Positions 51,540-61,018 are shown, counted from the stretch's first letter. The stretch is DNA of 64,000 bases from Haoranjiania flava (GCF_025631005.1 NZ_JAOTPL010000012.1:1-64000), one strand, 5' to 3'. Notes: a model not told the origin generated them from the letters alone. Numbers and translations: made by a program.

Positions 51540-52283
51540 TTACTTCCGTTTCACGATCGGGTGGCTGATACCATTGGTTGTATTACGCACAATCTTATAT
51601 TTCGGGATGCTTTCAAAAAGTTTGGTCAGGCTGTTGAAGCCATAAGCTCTTGGGTCAAAACTGGGATCAATTTTCCTGAGGTTATTGCCTATTTGAGAAA
51701 CATACACCTCATCTTCCTCATTGGCAGAGATATTAAAAGCCTTATCAATCAGCGTAGTGTTTAGCTTCTCTTTTTTATGGGCGTTTGTTGGTTTAACCGA
51801 TGCGCTCTTCTTTGTTTTATCAGGTTGCACAGCGGGTGCTACTTCCTCTACAATATTTTCTGTAAACGTAAATATTTCACAGGATTGTATAAAAGCCATC
51901 GGTGTTTTCTTCTCACCGATACCCATTACAAATACACCATCTTCCCTGATGCGCTTGGCCAGGCCGGTATAATCGCTGTCGCTGGAAACAATGCAAAAGC
52001 CGTCAACATTCTTACTGTGCAGGATGTCCATGGCATCTATGATCAGTGAGCTGTCCGTGGAATTCTTGCCGGTAGTGTAGGCAAATTTCTGTACCGGGTT
52101 AAAGGAATGCTGGTTCAGCAGCTCTTTCCACCCATTCATTTTATTGTTTGTCCAGTCGCCGTAAATTCTTCGTATGGTGGCTTTGCCGTATTTAGATACT
52201 TCTTCCAGTATCGCCTGCAGGAGTTTAGGTTGTGCATTGTCGCCATCAATCAATACGGCTATATTGAAATTGGTTTTATCCAT
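51540..52283 (-). CDS. NYN-domain (LabA/DUF88) protein with OST-HTH/LOTUS domain
   Basis: 247 residues. The NYN domain (about 1-140) is a PIN-like RNase fold with the acidic residues in AVLIDGDNAQ, TDSSLIIDAMDIL and CIVSSDSDYTGLAKRIRE. After a Lys/Ala linker (about 150-175) the C-terminus (about 180-247) is an OST-HTH/LOTUS-like domain (EVYVSQIGNNLRKIDPSFDP, RAYGFNSLTKLFES), which binds RNA. The combination suggests RNA turnover or RNA-directed regulation. The ATG at 52283 has an A-rich leader (AAAAGAAAAATT). Repeat array C and a 21-codon ORF lie upstream. Confidence 0.88.
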   Translation of the reverse strand: MDKTNFNIAVLIDGDNAQPKLLQAILEEVSKYGKATIRRIYGDWTNNKMNGWKELLNQHSFNPVQKFAYTTGKNSTDSSLIIDAMDILHSKNVDGFCIVSSDSDYTGLAKRIREDGVFVMGIGEKKTPMAFIQSCEIFTFTENIVEEVAPAVQPDKTKKSASVKPTNAHKKEKLNTTLIDKAFNISANEEDEVYVSQIGNNLRKIDPSFDPRAYGFNSLTKLFESIPKYKIVRNTTNGISHPIVKRK

Positions 52284-52374
52284 AATTTTTCTTTTACCGA
52301 AGTTCGTAAAAATTTAGAAACGTATGGCAAAAACCTCCTTTTGAAAATAGGATGGCGTAAAATTAGAAAATACG

Positions 52375-52440
52375 TTATTTTAACATAACGGATTGCCGGA
52401 AAAGCGGACCCGTTATGTAAATTACAATTGACATTTTCAT
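52375..52440 (-). other. Short ORF started by the last repeat of array C, with internal hairpin
   Basis: The final CACATGAAA of array C (ATG at 52440) opens a frame of 21 codons to TAA (52377-52375), MKMSIVIYITGPLFRQSVML plus K. Inside it ACATAACGG (52383-52391) and CCGTTATGT (52410-52418) form a perfect 9-bp stem. The NYN gene starts 91 nt further on. It could be a leader peptide for that gene or a chance frame. Confidence 0.4.
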
Positions 52441-52731
52441 GTGTATTTATTTTATTTTTTCTTTATGGTCACATGGAATAGCCTTTATTCATTCGCGGTT
52501 GGTATTCAACCTTGCTTATGGCTATTTCATGTGTATTTATTTTATTTTTTCTTTATGGTCACATGGAATAGCCTTTATTCATCAACGGTTGGTATGCAAC
52601 TTTGCTTATGGCTATTTCATGTGTTAATATTTAATTTTTTCTGTTTGTCACATGGAATAACCAAAACCTTAATTCTCTATTATCATTCCCGGTTGGTGTA
52701 GATTCCTAATCTTTATGGTTATTTCAAATGA
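52437..52731 (-). repeat. Palindromic leader-repeat array C, upstream of the NYN gene
   Basis: Two TAG-type units of 90 nt (ATG-AAA-TAG at 52620 and 52530 on the minus strand) and one TAA-type unit of about 107 nt (52621-52731) whose first arm is decayed (ATTTGAAATAACC). TAG units pair CACATGAAATAGCC with GGCTATTCCATGTG; the TAA unit pairs GAAATAACC with GGTTATTCC and has the AGATT/AATCT inner hairpin. Linkers are A-rich (ACCATAAAGAAAAAATAAAA). The array ends at ATGAAAATG at 52440, which opens a 21-codon ORF rather than a recognised gene. Confidence 0.88.
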
Positions 52732-53384
52732 AAAATATTGAGAGCTTGATGAAGCACATTACATTATAAACTCCTATGTTCTAAAGTATCAATTTTTTGG
52801 CCAATAATAGTTCTGCCTTTCCATTTACCTTCTATACTCTTCGATTTTCCTGTGTTTTCTTCTTCGAAAACTGCCTGATACGAAGCGTTTATTTAGCTGC
52901 TGCGCGTGGCTCACCTTCAGGCAGACTAGACTTTTTGGTTCTTTTTGCGGCAATGGCAAAAAGAACATTTCTTATTTCACGCAAAGCGCACGGGCCTTTA
53001 AGCTAAGAAAGAGACTGCTTTACTCCGTCTGAAGCAGTCCGGACTCTTCGGAGTACCTCGCTCGCAGTAGCGGCAACTTGAGCCTGCTGTCGTTGCGCGG
53101 GGAAGAATAGTGCAAAAGGGGTTGGTTTTTGAAAATGCATGGTAAATAAAATCTATAATATAAACCAGCGCTTTGAATGTAACATCTGACAAAGTTGATC
53201 TTACTTTTAGATTTTGGTGAAACTTACTGTCCTTGTATCCAAAACAACCTTTGATGTGATACATAAACGGTGATAAATCCACACCCGTCAGCTTGTCCAC
53301 AAATTATACAATATTAACATATCCGGATTTGCAACTCGCAAATAAATCTTATTTTCGCCTTCCTGATTTAAATTAAGGATACAA
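52732..53384. other. Intergenic region with a perfect palindrome
   Basis: About 650 nt without a gene. GTTCTTTTTGC (52938-52948) and GCAAAAAGAAC (52956-52966) form a perfect 11-bp stem with a 7-nt loop, the GGTTxCTTTTTGC type of intergenic palindrome seen in many Bacteroidota genomes. The GC-richer piece 52980-53105 (GCAGTCCGGACTCTTCGGAG) has no recognised homologue. The last 280 nt are the smc leader. Confidence 0.5.
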
Positions 53385-56300
53385 GTGCGCTTAAAACAAT
53401 TAGAAATTAAAGGCTTTAAAAGCTTTGCGGATAAAACCATTGTCAATTTTGATGAGGGCATCACCGGCATTATAGGCCCCAACGGTTGTGGAAAAAGTAA
53501 TATTATTGACAGCATCCGCTGGGTGATAGGCGAGCAGAAGATATCTGCACTGCGCAGCGAAAACCTCGATGCGCTTGTTTTCAACGGTAGTAAAAACCGC
53601 AGTCCCAGCGGCATGGCAGAAGTAAGCCTTACATTTGAAAATACAAGAAACCTTTTACCTACCGAATTTTCTACTGTCACCGTCACCAGGAGGTTTTACA
53701 AAAACGGCGATTCTGAATACAGGCTCAACGATGTTAGCTGCCGCCTGAAAGACATACACAACCTATTTTTAGATACAGGTATTTCCACAGACAGTTATGC
53801 CATTATTGAGTTAGGCATGGTGGACGACATTATCAAAGATAAGGAAAACAGCCGCCGCCGCATGCTGGAGCAGGCTGCCGGCATCACCATTTACAAAACA
53901 AGAAAAAAAGAAGCCAAACTAAAGCTGGACGCGACCGAGCAAGACCTGGCACGCATTGAAGATCTCCTGTTCGAAATCAATAACCAGCTTAAAACCCTGG
54001 AAAGCCAGGCTCGCAAGGCAGAACGTTTTTATGAAATAAAGAAAGAATATAAGGAAATATCCATCGAGCTGGCAAAGGCAGCACTGGAAGGTTTTAATTT
54101 TACTTACAAAGACCTGACAGAAAAAACGCAGCTTGAAGCCGAAAAACGTGCACAGCTCGATAAAGATATACTGGAAGAAGAAGCTAAACTCGAAGGCGAT
54201 AAAACCCGCTACTACGAGCAGGAACGGGCATTGCAGGAAATGCAGCACAGCTACAACGAGCTATTGCAAAACCTGCGCACCCAGGAAAATGAACGCAACC
54301 TGGCCATACAACGTTTTGAACATTTAAAAGAAAAAGAAACCGGTTATAAGATATTTTTAGAAAGAGCAGAAGGTCGGGTAAGCGATCTAAGCCAGGGTAT
54401 TGAAGCAGCTTCATTGCAGTTTACGGAAGCACAGGAAATACTGGATGAATTGCAGGATAAAATAGCTGTAGCCAGGGAAAATATTGAAGATAAGAAACAG
54501 GTGTATGAAGAGAAACGCCGGCTGGCAGAAAACCTGCGTTCGGGACATTTGCAAACCCAGCGTTCACAGTTTGATGCAGAAAAAAAAGTAGCTGTAGCCG
54601 ACAGCTATATCCAGAACCTGGTACGCACACAGGTGCAGCTCACAGAGGAAAATAATGCACGCGAAGCAGAACTGGCAAGACTGCACAATGCACTAACGGA
54701 AAAAGAAGAGATTGCGGCAGACAAACGTGCGCAACTGGAAAATACACGCGAACAGCACGAAAGCGCCAAACAGAAAATATTCTCCACCCAGTCGGAACTG
54801 GAAAAACTTCGTAACGAGTTAGCAGGGGAAAACCGTACGCTTGACTCCAAACGCAATGAACACGCGCTTTTGAAGAGCCTGATAGATTCAATGGAAGGCT
54901 ACCCGGAGAGTGTAAAATTTCTTCATAAAAACACCGAGTGGAACCATCGCTCACCCATACTTTCAGACATTATTTACGTAGAAGAGGAATACCGCGCAGC
55001 GGTGGAAAATGTGCTGGAGCCTTACCTGAACTATTATGTGGTTAACAATTTGCAGGAAGGTTTGCAGGCTGTACACTTGCTGGATGATCATAAAAAAGGT
55101 AAGGCTAATTTTTTCCTGCTGGATAAGGTAAGCGAACATTACTTCAGCTCCAAAGATGTGCCGGACGCTATTCCAGCACTGGAGGTGATAGAAGTAGACG
55201 AGCAGTATCAAAAGCTGGCTCAATACCTGCTGGGCAACGTATTCATTGCAAAAGATGAGAACGCCATTAGCCAAAACACCGATGGCATTATACTCCTGGA
55301 AAAAGAGGGCAGGTATGTAAAGGGAAATTACACGCTCACCGGCGGCAGTGTAGGCTTGTTTGAAGGAAAGAAAATAGGCCGTGCAAAGAATTTAGAAAAA
55401 CTCAATGATGAAATTATCCTGCAGGAAGCAGTGGTAAATTCGCTGAAAACAGAAATACAAAAAAAGCAGGCGCAGGTATTGGAGTTTAACCAGCTGCTGA
55501 AAGAAAATGACATTAAACTGCTCGAGATCGATGTAAACCAGCTCTCCAATGAAATATTTGCACTAAAGAACAAGATTGAAAACCTTTCTCTCGCAAAGAA
55601 TAATGCCATTGAAAAACTGCAAGATACAGAAGGTAAGCTTGCAGAAGAACGCGAAAACATCGCCAACACAAGAGAAGAGCTGGAGAAGCTTAATGAGCAG
55701 ATCCAAAGCATGTCTAAGGAAGTGCAGATCATTGAACGCGATTATATACAGGCAGAGCAGGAATACAATTTTGCATCTGCTTCTTTCAATGAGGCTAACC
55801 TGGAACTCACCAGGCAGCAAAGCAAGCTGGTTGCCGCGCAGCAGGAACTGAATTTTAAAAAGAACCAGCTACAACAACTCAATGATGAGATAGCTGCCAA
55901 CACAGAGCAGCTAAAAGATTCTTCGGCAATGATCGCTGAAGCACATGCAGCCATCGCTGAAAAAGAGACCTCCCTGCAAACGCTGGCTTCGCAAAAGGCA
56001 GAGCAGGAAACAGTTCTGGCGGATACAGATAAGGCCTACTACGCCTTGCGCAGTGAATTGAATGAAAAAGAAGCAACCTTGCGGCAAAAGACCAAAGAGC
56101 GCGAAACTACCGATCTGTTGCTGAATGAAATGAAAGATAAGCTCAATGAGCTGAAATTGCAGTTAGCAGGCATGAAGGAACGCCTGAGCGTAGAGTTTAA
56201 AGTAGAGCTGGATGATATTTTAGGAGAAGCGCGCGCTACAGATACGCCGCTGGAAGAATTACAGGCTACTACCGACCGGCTGAAAAAGCGCTTGGAAAAT

Positions 56301-56906
56301 ATTGGTGAAGTAAACCCTACTGCTATTGAAGCGTTCACCGAAATGAAGAAGCGTTTTGAATTTATCCGCGAGCAAAAAGACGACCTGGTTAGCGCCAAAG
56401 AAAGCCTGATACAAACCATACAGGAAGTGGAAGCCACTGCCAACCAGCAGTTCCTTACTACCTTCAATGAAGTACGCGACAATTTCCAGAAAGTTTTTAA
56501 AACCTTGTTCACCGAAGATGATACCGCAGATATGATATTGGTTGATCCGGGCAATCTTGCAGAGACGGGTATTGACATTGTTGCCAAGCCGAAAGGCAAG
56601 CGCCCATCGTCCATCACCCAACTAAGCGGTGGTGAAAAAACACTGACGGCCACGGCATTACTGTTTGCCATTTATCTCATCAAGCCCGCGCCATTCTGTA
56701 TTCTGGATGAAGTAGATGCTCCGCTGGATGATGCCAATGTGGGTAAATTTACCAACATGATCAAAGAGTTTAGTGAAAACTCGCAATTCATCATTGTTAC
56801 CCACAATAAACAAACGATGAGCGCGGTGGATGTGATCTATGGCGTTACCATGCAGGAGCCGGGTATCAGCAAGCTGGTGCCCGTTGATTTCAGGAATTTA
56901 AATTAA
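53385..56906 (+). CDS. smc: Chromosome segregation protein SMC
   Basis: ATPase of the SMC/condensin complex that organises and segregates the chromosome. 1173 residues, normal. Walker A is at residues 32-39 (GPNGCGKSN). Two long coiled coils (about 165-480 and 670-1000) flank the hinge (about 500-640, ESVKFLHKNTEWNHRSPILS). The ABC signature (TQLSGGEKTLTATALLFAIY) and Walker B (FCILDEVDAPLDDANVGKF) lie at the C-terminus. The start is GTG at 53385 (MRLKQLEIKGFKSFADKT), as expected for SMC. ScpA and ScpB are not in the window. Function is certain. Confidence 0.97.
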   Translation: MRLKQLEIKGFKSFADKTIVNFDEGITGIIGPNGCGKSNIIDSIRWVIGEQKISALRSENLDALVFNGSKNRSPSGMAEVSLTFENTRNLLPTEFSTVTVTRRFYKNGDSEYRLNDVSCRLKDIHNLFLDTGISTDSYAIIELGMVDDIIKDKENSRRRMLEQAAGITIYKTRKKEAKLKLDATEQDLARIEDLLFEINNQLKTLESQARKAERFYEIKKEYKEISIELAKAALEGFNFTYKDLTEKTQLEAEKRAQLDKDILEEEAKLEGDKTRYYEQERALQEMQHSYNELLQNLRTQENERNLAIQRFEHLKEKETGYKIFLERAEGRVSDLSQGIEAASLQFTEAQEILDELQDKIAVARENIEDKKQVYEEKRRLAENLRSGHLQTQRSQFDAEKKVAVADSYIQNLVRTQVQLTEENNAREAELARLHNALTEKEEIAADKRAQLENTREQHESAKQKIFSTQSELEKLRNELAGENRTLDSKRNEHALLKSLIDSMEGYPESVKFLHKNTEWNHRSPILSDIIYVEEEYRAAVENVLEPYLNYYVVNNLQEGLQAVHLLDDHKKGKANFFLLDKVSEHYFSSKDVPDAIPALEVIEVDEQYQKLAQYLLGNVFIAKDENAISQNTDGIILLEKEGRYVKGNYTLTGGSVGLFEGKKIGRAKNLEKLNDEIILQEAVVNSLKTEIQKKQAQVLEFNQLLKENDIKLLEIDVNQLSNEIFALKNKIENLSLAKNNAIEKLQDTEGKLAEERENIANTREELEKLNEQIQSMSKEVQIIERDYIQAEQEYNFASASFNEANLELTRQQSKLVAAQQELNFKKNQLQQLNDEIAANTEQLKDSSAMIAEAHAAIAEKETSLQTLASQKAEQETVLADTDKAYYALRSELNEKEATLRQKTKERETTDLLLNEMKDKLNELKLQLAGMKERLSVEFKVELDDILGEARATDTPLEELQATTDRLKKRLENIGEVNPTAIEAFTEMKKRFEFIREQKDDLVSAKESLIQTIQEVEATANQQFLTTFNEVRDNFQKVFKTLFTEDDTADMILVDPGNLAETGIDIVAKPKGKRPSSITQLSGGEKTLTATALLFAIYLIKPAPFCILDEVDAPLDDANVGKFTNMIKEFSENSQFIIVTHNKQTMSAVDVIYGVTMQEPGISKLVPVDFRNLN

Positions 56907-57000
56907 CAGGTTGATATTTTTCCTGGGATATTGACCGAAATGAAGTGTGATATATGCTTACCGCCCCAACTACCGGACTTATAAAAAGCCCAATATACGG

Positions 57001-57942
57001 ATGAAAACAAACCATACAGCAGAAACAGCATCCGGCAGAAATTCAGACCGACCAAGGAAAATTTTACTCACAGGCGCTACCGGTTTTGTAGGCAGGCACC
57101 TGATGGAAAGCTGGAAACAACGCAACGATAAAATATTTGCCATTGCTACCAATACAGCGCCTGTAAAATCTGTAGCGCCTGCGTACATCACCTTGCTGGA
57201 TATGGACATTGTAGACGAGATGAGCGTGGCTATTCTGTTTGAAAAAATTCAGCCCGACATAGTAGTGCATACCGCAGCAATGACCAAGCCGAACGATTGC
57301 GAGCAGGACAAGGAGTCTGCTTTTGAGACCAATACACTGGCAACAAAGAATATAGCCGAATGCTGTAAAAAGTTCAACAGCCAGCTGGTATTCTTATCTA
57401 CCGACATGATCTTTGACCATCCCTTTGCGAGTTCCGAATCTGACGATAAAAAGCCTGTCAATTATTACGGTGAAACCAAAGCGCTGGCCGAGGAAGAGAT
57501 TGCCAGGTCAGGTTGCAGGGCAGCCATATTGCGCATTATACTGGTTTACGGAAAATTGCTGAAGGCATCCAGGGGTACGTTTTTACATTGGGTAAAGGAC
57601 AGCCTTGAGCAAGATAAAGAGATTTTTGTTTATACCGATCAGCACAGGAATACCTTGTATGTAAATGACCTCTGTGCAATGATAAACCATATTTTAGATC
57701 ACGGCAATACAGGGTTTTATCATCTTGCAGGCGAAGAGATCTTTACGCCTTACGAGATAGCAGTGAAGGTGGCTGAGCATCTTCACTTAGATACCCGCCT
57801 TATTCATCCGGTTACTTCCGGGCAACGTCCGGAAATTGCGCGACGCGCGGCCTATTCTGTGCTAAATACCCATAAAGCAAAAAAAGAACTGGGCTTTGTA
57901 ACTACACCGTTTGATGTTGCGCTGAGAGAAAGCTTTGATTAA
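57001..57942 (+). CDS. RmlD-like/extended SDR sugar-nucleotide reductase
   Basis: About 313 residues from ATG at 57001 (MKTNHTAETASGRNSDRPRK). The extended SDR fold has GATGFVGRHL for the cofactor, VHTAAMTKPNDCEQDKESAF and the catalytic YGETK (Tyr-x3-Lys), with STDMIFDH. It most resembles dTDP-4-dehydrorhamnose reductase (RmlD), which makes dTDP-rhamnose for surface sugars, but the rml operon is not near. It starts 95 nt after smc. An upstream in-frame start (56947) adds 18 residues of poor quality. The exact sugar is uncertain. Confidence 0.8.
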   Translation: MKTNHTAETASGRNSDRPRKILLTGATGFVGRHLMESWKQRNDKIFAIATNTAPVKSVAPAYITLLDMDIVDEMSVAILFEKIQPDIVVHTAAMTKPNDCEQDKESAFETNTLATKNIAECCKKFNSQLVFLSTDMIFDHPFASSESDDKKPVNYYGETKALAEEEIARSGCRAAILRIILVYGKLLKASRGTFLHWVKDSLEQDKEIFVYTDQHRNTLYVNDLCAMINHILDHGNTGFYHLAGEEIFTPYEIAVKVAEHLHLDTRLIHPVTSGQRPEIARRAAYSVLNTHKAKKELGFVTTPFDVALRESFD

Positions 57943-58190
57943 TTGATAATTGACAATGGACAAGAGGAAAGAGGAAAGAGAAAAGAAAAAGTTTTGATTT
58001 ATGATTTGGATTTGAGTGCATAGCTTGAAACCTGATCGCTCAACACTGAAAGCTGATCGCTGATCGCTGAGTGCTAAACCTGATCACTAAACTGACCACA
58101 CTTGATAACTACATAACTCCGTAACTTCATACCTACATAACCACATAACTCATTCACTGATTACTTAAGCCAATTCACTACTTTTGCTGC
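57943..58190. repeat. Low-complexity intergenic repeats
   Basis: No gene. A mosaic of short tandem words: GAGGAAAGAGGAAAGAG, GCTGATCGCTGATCGCTGAG, and ACATAAC repeated at 58111-58149 in slightly altered form. AATTGATAATTGACAATGG at its left end matches the words at 1-57. At the right end TACTTTTG (58179-58186) is a candidate -7 box only 4 nt before the ypdA start. Confidence 0.6.
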
Positions 58191-59168
58191 ATGATCGAAA
58201 GAGATATATTAATTATTGGTGGTGGGCCTATCGGCCTGGCAACAGCCATTGAAGCTCAGAAAGCAGGCCTTTCCTATATTGTAGTAGAAAAAGGTGCACT
58301 GGTAAACAGCCTGTTTAACTATCCTTTATACATGACCTTCTTTTCCAGCGCCGACAGGCTGGAGATCGGGGATATTCCCTTTATCAGTGTAGCGCCCAAA
58401 CCGGGAAGGAAAGAAGCCATAGAGTATTACCGCGGCGTTGCGGCATACAGGAACATTCAGATACATTTATACGAAAAAATAGAATCGGTAGCAAAGCAAG
58501 GCAATGCATTCATCTCCATCTCTGCCAAACATACCTATAAAACAAAAAAGGTGATTGTATCAACCGGCTTTTATGACACACCCATTTTTTTAAATGTAAA
58601 AGGCGAACATTTGCCTAAAGTGCGCCATTACTATACCGAACCGCACGAATATGCCTTCCAGAAAGTAGTAGTGGTGGGCGCCAGCAACTCGGCAGTAGAT
58701 GCAGCTTTGGAAATATTCCGCAAAGGCGGCGATGTAACCATGGTTGTGCGCGGCAACGAAATTGGCAGAAGAGTAAAATATTGGGTAAAACCCGATATTG
58801 AAAACCGCATAGCCGAAGGGTGCATCAAAGCCTATTTTAATTCAACCATTGAAGAAATAAAAGAGCGTAGCGTAGTTGTTAATACTCCCGACGGTATCAG
58901 GGAAATTGAAAATGATTTTGTGCTCGCGATGACTGGTTACCGTCCCGATTTTGAAATGCTGCGTTCCTTCGGCATACAGCTTTCCGGTGACGGCAAGTAT
59001 TATCCTGCGTACAACAAAGAAACTATGGAAACCAATGTGCCGGGCTTATACCTTGCGGGTGTTGTCGTAGGCGGAATGGATACGCATCTTTGGTTTATAG
59101 AAAATTCCCGTGTACATGCTTCTTTGATCATACAGCATATTCAATCACAAATAAAATTAACCCATTGA
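58191..59168 (+). CDS. ypdA: YpdA-family bacillithiol disulfide reductase
   Basis: Flavoprotein of the thioredoxin-reductase-like family thought to reduce bacillithiol disulfide with NADPH. 325 residues. The FAD motif is IIGGGPIGLATAIEAQKAGL at about 6-25, and the NADPH motif VVVGASNSAVDAALEI at about 160-175. The YpdA signature is VEKGALVNSLFNYPLYMTFF. No CxxC redox pair is seen at the thioredoxin reductase position, as expected for YpdA. It implies that the organism makes bacillithiol. Its -7-like box lies 4 nt from the ATG, predicting a leaderless mRNA. Confidence 0.92.
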   Translation: MIERDILIIGGGPIGLATAIEAQKAGLSYIVVEKGALVNSLFNYPLYMTFFSSADRLEIGDIPFISVAPKPGRKEAIEYYRGVAAYRNIQIHLYEKIESVAKQGNAFISISAKHTYKTKKVIVSTGFYDTPIFLNVKGEHLPKVRHYYTEPHEYAFQKVVVVGASNSAVDAALEIFRKGGDVTMVVRGNEIGRRVKYWVKPDIENRIAEGCIKAYFNSTIEEIKERSVVVNTPDGIREIENDFVLAMTGYRPDFEMLRSFGIQLSGDGKYYPAYNKETMETNVPGLYLAGVVVGGMDTHLWFIENSRVHASLIIQHIQSQIKLTH

Positions 59169-59308
59169 GCAGAAGAAACATTGCCATTGGACTGTTGGTA
59201 GTTGTAAGTTTTGTAGTGGGCATCGTTATGAAAAACATACGCATGGGCCTGCTGGTGGGGCTTATGCTTGGACTGCTTATCGGCGGCCTTGCCAGGATTA
59301 AAAAATAA
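59165..59308 (+). CDS. Small two-helix membrane protein overlapping ypdA
   Basis: 47 residues from TTG at 59165, overlapping the ypdA stop by 4 nt (ATTGA). Two hydrophobic helices (IAIGLLVVVSFVVGIVM and MGLLVGLMLGLLIGGLA) are separated by a short basic loop and end in RIKK. The overlap implies translational coupling with ypdA. No family is recognised. The open frame extends further upstream inside ypdA, but those codons are out of frame with it and carry no good start. Confidence 0.5.
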   Translation: MSRRNIAIGLLVVVSFVVGIVMKNIRMGLLVGLMLGLLIGGLARIKK

Positions 59309-59378
59309 ACACAACTCAGTGTTTTTAATTTAGTTTTCCGGCAAATTTTTAAGATATTTGTCACTTAAAAACCGTTCG

Positions 59379-60569
59379 ATGGAGTCTAATTTCAATAATT
59401 CGGAAATAGCATTCAGGTATAAAACAGACAGCGAATTAAAAAATGCCAGATTGCTGTTTTCTTCCATGAAAGTGCCTGTGTTCTCTACTTTGGGCATTAA
59501 GCTTACACCCTTTCTCATCAAAGCGAAGTTTCCTATTCGCAGGGCTATACGCAACACCATTTTCAGGCAGTTTGTAGGCGGCGAAACGCTGGAGCAAACA
59601 GAAAAGGTTACCGACCTTCTTGCGAAATACGGCGTAAAAACCATTATGGATTACGGCGTGGAGGGTAAGGACAATGACGAGAGTTTTAATAAAACAACCA
59701 AAGAATACATACGCCTGATTGAATATGCCGCAAAGAAAGATGCTATACCTTTTGTAGCCGTGAAGGTTACGGGCATTGCCAGCTTTGAATTGCTGCACAA
59801 GCTCAACGATGCTCCACGCGTACGCAGCGGCATCCACGACAATGAAGAACAGGTGGCAGAATGGCAGAAAGTGCATGAACGCATTGTATCCATATGTGAA
59901 GCCGCAGCAAAAAACAATGTAGGCATAATGATAGATGCCGAAGAAAGCTGGATACAGGATCCGATCGATCGACTGGTCATGGAAATGATGCAGATCTATA
60001 ACAAAGAAAGAGTCGTTGTTTTCAATACCATTCAGCTCTACAGGCACGACAGGCTCAACTTTTTGAAAATATCCCACCAGATTGCGAAGGCAAACGGTTT
60101 TATCCTGGGCATGAAACTGGTGCGTGGCGCCTATATGGAAAAAGAAAGAGAAAGAGCGCTTGTGGAAGGCTACGAATCTCCCATCCAACCCAATAAAGAA
60201 GCTACGGACAGGGATTATAACCTGGCTGTAACTTACTGCCTGCAACACTTAGATGAGATAAGCCTTATTGTGGCTTCACACAACGAATACAGTAATCTTA
60301 TAGCCGCTAATTATCTCGTGGATAACCAGTTGCCTAAAGATCACCCGCATGTAAACTTTTCACAGTTGTATGGCATGAGCGATGATATAACGTTCAACCT
60401 GGCTGATATGGGTTTTTCTGCAAGCAAGTACCTTCCCTACGGCCCGCTGAAAGAGGTGATTCCCTACCTGATGCGCCGCGCTATAGAAAACTCCAGCGTA
60501 AAAGGGCAAACAGGCAGAGAGCTTATGCTGATAAACAATGAAATTGAAAGAAGGAAAAGTATTAAATAA
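59379..60569 (+). CDS. Proline dehydrogenase
   Basis: Oxidises L-proline to pyrroline-5-carboxylate with FAD and passes electrons to the respiratory chain. About 396 residues from ATG at 59379. The TIM-barrel signatures are MDYGVEGK, FVAVKVTGIASFELL, IMIDAEESWIQDPIDRL, ILGMKLVRGAYMEKER, VASHNEYSNL and the C-terminal YGPLKEVIPYLMRRAIENSS. It is a monofunctional PRODH; the P5C dehydrogenase is not in the window. The length and motifs are complete. An in-frame start at 59358 is possible. Confidence 0.93.
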   Translation: MESNFNNSEIAFRYKTDSELKNARLLFSSMKVPVFSTLGIKLTPFLIKAKFPIRRAIRNTIFRQFVGGETLEQTEKVTDLLAKYGVKTIMDYGVEGKDNDESFNKTTKEYIRLIEYAAKKDAIPFVAVKVTGIASFELLHKLNDAPRVRSGIHDNEEQVAEWQKVHERIVSICEAAAKNNVGIMIDAEESWIQDPIDRLVMEMMQIYNKERVVVFNTIQLYRHDRLNFLKISHQIAKANGFILGMKLVRGAYMEKERERALVEGYESPIQPNKEATDRDYNLAVTYCLQHLDEISLIVASHNEYSNLIAANYLVDNQLPKDHPHVNFSQLYGMSDDITFNLADMGFSASKYLPYGPLKEVIPYLMRRAIENSSVKGQTGRELMLINNEIERRKSIK

Positions 60570-60631
60570 TTGCAGGTTACAAATTACAGGTTGATACCAT
60601 CACAAATCATAAATCACAAATCATAAATAAA
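60570..60631. repeat. Short tandem repeats in the leader of the DUF3127 gene
   Basis: CACAAATCATAAATCACAAATCATAAAT is a near-perfect double of ATCACAAATCATAA. The reverse-complement word (GATTTATGATTTGGATTTG) lies at 57996-58014. Simple-sequence filler; it also provides the A-rich start region. Confidence 0.5.
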
Positions 60632-61018
60632 ATGTCTTACGAAATTACAGGTAAATTAATTGAGAAATCAGAGGTGCAACAGAAAACAGAAACGTTTAAA
60701 ACCAGAGAATTTGTTCTTGAAAAAACAGACGATATAGGAGGGCGCACCATTTCTAACTTTATAAAATTTCAATCAGTGCAGGATAAAACTGCCTTGCTTG
60801 ACAGGTTCCAGGTAGGCGATACAATCAAAGTATTTTTTAATATACGCGGTACCAAATGGAACAAAGACGGCAAAGATCTTTACTTCACCAATTTAGATGC
60901 TTGGCGTATTGAGCCTGAAGGAAATATTGCCCAGCAGCAAAGCGGTTATTCTGACATGCCGCCTGCATTTACGCCCGATAATGAATATGAAGAGCCTGTA
61001 GATGATCTGCCATTTTAA
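60632..61018 (+). CDS. DUF3127-domain protein
   Basis: 128 residues. The N-terminal 85 residues match the DUF3127 family of Bacteroidota (MSYEITGKLIEKSEVQQKTE, FKTREFVLEKTD and FQVGDTIKVFFNIRGTKWNK). The pattern of strands suggests an OB-like fold. The C-terminus is a Gln/Pro/acidic tail ending DDLPF, which looks like the interaction tail of single-stranded DNA-binding proteins. That makes a role in DNA metabolism plausible, but nothing is established for the family. Confidence 0.85.
   Translation: MSYEITGKLIEKSEVQQKTETFKTREFVLEKTDDIGGRTISNFIKFQSVQDKTALLDRFQVGDTIKVFFNIRGTKWNKDGKDLYFTNLDAWRIEPEGNIAQQQSGYSDMPPAFTPDNEYEEPVDDLPF

Noticed and set aside
52439..52701. Overlapping plus-strand frames of 62 and 86 codons in array C
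   Set aside because: They translate the repeat units (SLWSHGIAFIHSRLV repeated) and vanish where the units differ.
52998..53300. 100-codon minus-strand frame upstream of smc
   Set aside because: No domain, no good start context, and it runs through the intergenic palindrome-type sequence; probably chance.
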